DNA of 7,583 bases, taken from Candidatus Competibacteraceae bacterium. GTDB taxonomy: Bacteria > Pseudomonadota > Gammaproteobacteria > Competibacterales > Competibacteraceae. The position numbers and the translations under genes were made by a program. Below the pieces are notes generated by a model, which was not told the origin of the DNA, searched no databases, and worked only from the letters and a program-made list of their open reading frames with translations. Shown here in pieces: positions 7,301-7,583 of the stretch. The stretch is taken from positions 1-7,583 of the forward strand of contig JAGRHK010000064.1 in assembly GCA_020444985.1 (NCBI GenBank). The letters are read 5' to 3'. How positions within the stretch are numbered: position 1 is the stretch's first letter; each line of letters starts with the position of its first letter.

Positions 7301-7480
7301 GCCCGACACAAGGGGCTGGATCTCCTAATCGAACTGGCGCGCGAAGCGGCCCAGCGTCAGGCGCTGATTCGGTTCTTGATTATTGGCTACGCCGCCGCCG
7401 AGATCCCGGACGCTCTGGCTTCGCTCATTACCCAGACCGGTCCTTATCAAGAACCGGAACTGTCCCGTCTTTTTTCCTAG
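4340..7480 (+). CDS. Multidomain glycosyltransferase GT2 - coiled coil - GT2 - GT4, ended early by an amber codon
   Basis: The 1046-residue product holds three transferase domains. The first GT2 (about 25-250) has ISVIIRT (27-33), FLDEDD (107-112) and YEDWDFWL (191-198). A coiled coil (about 258-368) follows, then WRMTAPLR (382-389) and a hydrophobic, basic stretch (390-415). The second GT2 (about 490-745) has VDVIIPIYEG (491-500), LINDASP (524-530), NPQNLGFT (552-559), LLNSDTEVP (576-584), GFCMYIKRD (654-662) and GYGEENDFCLR (678-688). The GT4 (765 onward) has SHGLGGGIDRHL (771-782), HVHHTMHW (845-852), FTVHDYYTLCPR (869-880), cysteines at 878, 892, 900 and 903, and LIIGYA (1013-1018). The GT4 stops within its C-terminal nucleotide-sugar-binding half at TAG 7478-7480, although GT4-like sequence continues in frame, so this is probably a disrupted gene. 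The first two domains should still fold. Expected role: adding successive sugars to a lipid-linked glycan in the cytoplasm. The start is set by GGAGGG before 4340. Confidence 0.9.
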   Translation: MPVILQTMSESHYPITPPDGQRLTFAISVIIRTMGRSSLNEAIASAIGQSIDPLEIIVVNARGGDDLPLPDNGAGCTFRLISTGQPLSRAAAANTGLDAAQGDLLIFLDEDDLFLEEHLSRLQETLAAHPEAIASYAGVRVVNAADDEIDIYNAPYDPVELVGHNIFPIHAILFRRASARDCRFDETLDVYEDWDFWLQLTRKGPLVHHDAVTAVYRVALSQSGLNVEANTALRREGRARIYHKWRNVWTGAEWNACIERYQQQLSRLTHLESEKAQQEAHLARVEQVLQNAHAALDDAHQHLRHVETARDQLEQTYLALQREHDQLQKNHAMLVIDQSQLRKEQSQLQKDQSQLQKECKQLTAQRDDYYQRWQAIEQSTFWRMTAPLRHIIIFARANRRFRTLFWGLIRWSFHRIPIAETAKRQSQDWLYQRFPALFSHLPSYQFRIHGITYRRSASGANSSTPYPVVALEAILPAYHYDYGPLPATLRVDVIIPIYEGVQTTRRCLDSVLNARTSVDHRLILINDASPRAEIRAMLDALPQSDRVLTLHNPQNLGFTATVNRGMGLSASHDVVLLNSDTEVPHGWLDRLAAHAWRAPSIGTVTPFSNNATICSYPNLPGRGTLPPDETLESLDQTLQAVNQGRQTDLPTAIGFCMYIKRDCLNQVGLFDEATFGRGYGEENDFCLRAAQLGWRHALAADLFVFHAGEVSFGADSSPSKSRAMAIIQKRYPDYAAQIARYVERDPARPWRLAATAARWRRQNRPVVLMISHGLGGGIDRHLHDLSRTLIEAGVRVLTLRSLPERPDLATLVTDDPVDAFAVCLPVSDAERLVEVLDAFGVSLVHVHHTMHWAIDLQALLARLGRPFLFTVHDYYTLCPRVNLIGPVRPAYCGEPEQQGCLDCLQQSPRAETTDIVHWRLRHAWLFQDAHLALCPSQDVRQRCLRYYPSAQQQLQAVAHEPPLPRPSPGGGPIPPDQPLKVAVLGVVARHKGLDLLIELAREAAQRQALIRFLIIGYAAAEIPDALASLITQTGPYQEPELSRLFS
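5348..5410 (+). repeat. Three tandem 21-bp repeats encoding heptads of the coiled coil
   Basis: Units at 5348-5368, 5369-5389 and 5390-5410 encode DQSQLRK, EQSQLQK and DQSQLQK (residues 337-357). Units two and three differ at one base, units one and three at two. A diverged fourth unit (ECKQLTA, 5411-5431) and degenerate copies upstream (HDQLQKN, RDQLEQT) keep the same leucine phase. Each unit is exactly one heptad, so loss or gain keeps the frame and changes the rod length by one turn-pair. Near identity at the DNA level points to recent duplication. Confidence 0.9.
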
Positions 7481-7583
7481 TCCCATCCGCATCTGATTTT
7501 ACTCCCCGTCCGTTGGCCACAATCCTACGATTTTACGACATGCCCTTGGTTTGCCAGCGGAACCGCAACTATCGCGTGTGATT
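7481..7583 (+). pseudogene. In-frame continuation of the GT4 domain beyond the amber codon
   Basis: Directly after TAG 7478-7480, the same frame stays open for 34 codons to the window end and reads SHPHLILLPVRWPQSYDF, then a stretch with FASGTATIA. This is the segment expected next in such GT4 domains: after the GPYQEPELSRL strand-helix (residues 1034-1044), family members continue with a PHLxxxPxxxPExY-type stretch and an ASGxPIVA-like motif in the nucleotide-binding half. The alignment needs no gap across the stop, so a single base change is the simplest cause. Other explanations are a base-call error, or readthrough of TAG. The GT4 C-terminus lies outside the window. Confidence 0.72.

Noticed and set aside
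7470..7480. Frameshift in the T6 run (7470-7475) as the cause of the early stop
   Set aside because: Removing one T gives a frame that stops soon after (TGA at 7494-7496); adding one gives a translation unlike GT4. The GT4-like continuation is in the original frame, so a substitution fits better.
6970..7581. A 203-codon plus-strand open frame in a different frame over the end of the GT4 domain
   Set aside because: It overlaps clear GT4 coding sequence; its translation is Arg/Ala/Ser/Pro-rich with no family features, a typical shadow in GC-rich DNA.

Overview
This window is part of a bacterial cell-surface polysaccharide (O-antigen, capsule or exopolysaccharide type) gene cluster. The genes are GC-rich, with strong G/C third-position preference. 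The protein families (PIG-L deacetylase, WbbL/RfbC-like GT2 enzymes, multidomain GT2/GT4 enzymes, SDR sugar-nucleotide epimerases) fit a Gram-negative proteobacterium. A gammaproteobacterium is my best guess, but no taxonomic marker is present. I see no tRNA, rRNA, CRISPR array, insertion sequence or phage gene.

Layout. The left third is transcribed leftward. An NAD-dependent epimerase/dehydratase (1089-2162) is translationally coupled, by a 23-bp overlap, to an unrecognised membrane protein that runs off the left edge (1-1111). A 66-bp divergent gap separates it from a rightward gene (2229-4127) that fuses an N-terminal PIG-L/LmbE-type N-deacetylase to a C-terminal GT2 glycosyltransferase. 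A 212-bp intergenic region (4128-4339) follows. It holds a small hairpin, an AT-rich island with a perfect 17-bp palindrome, a possible promoter, and a hairpin/anti-Shine-Dalgarno arrangement just before the next start. Then comes a very large rightward gene (4340 onward) with the order GT2, heptad coiled coil, GT2, GT4.

How they work together (inference). The epimerase would supply or alter a nucleotide sugar. The deacetylase half would remove an N-acetyl group from an amino sugar, while three to four glycosyltransferase domains extend a lipid-linked repeat unit at the cytoplasmic membrane face. Both rightward proteins carry the same W-R-x-T-x-P-L-R segment after a helical stretch and before a basic, aromatic-rich segment.

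Most notable points: (1) the large glycosyltransferase is interrupted by an in-frame amber codon at 7478-7480, after which recognisable GT4 sequence continues in the same frame to the window end; (2) its coiled coil contains a fresh-looking 21-bp tandem repeat; (3) the deacetylase-glycosyltransferase fusion; (4) a possible translation-control structure before 4340. I did not find convincing evidence for an entirely new type of system; this is an unusual arrangement of known families.
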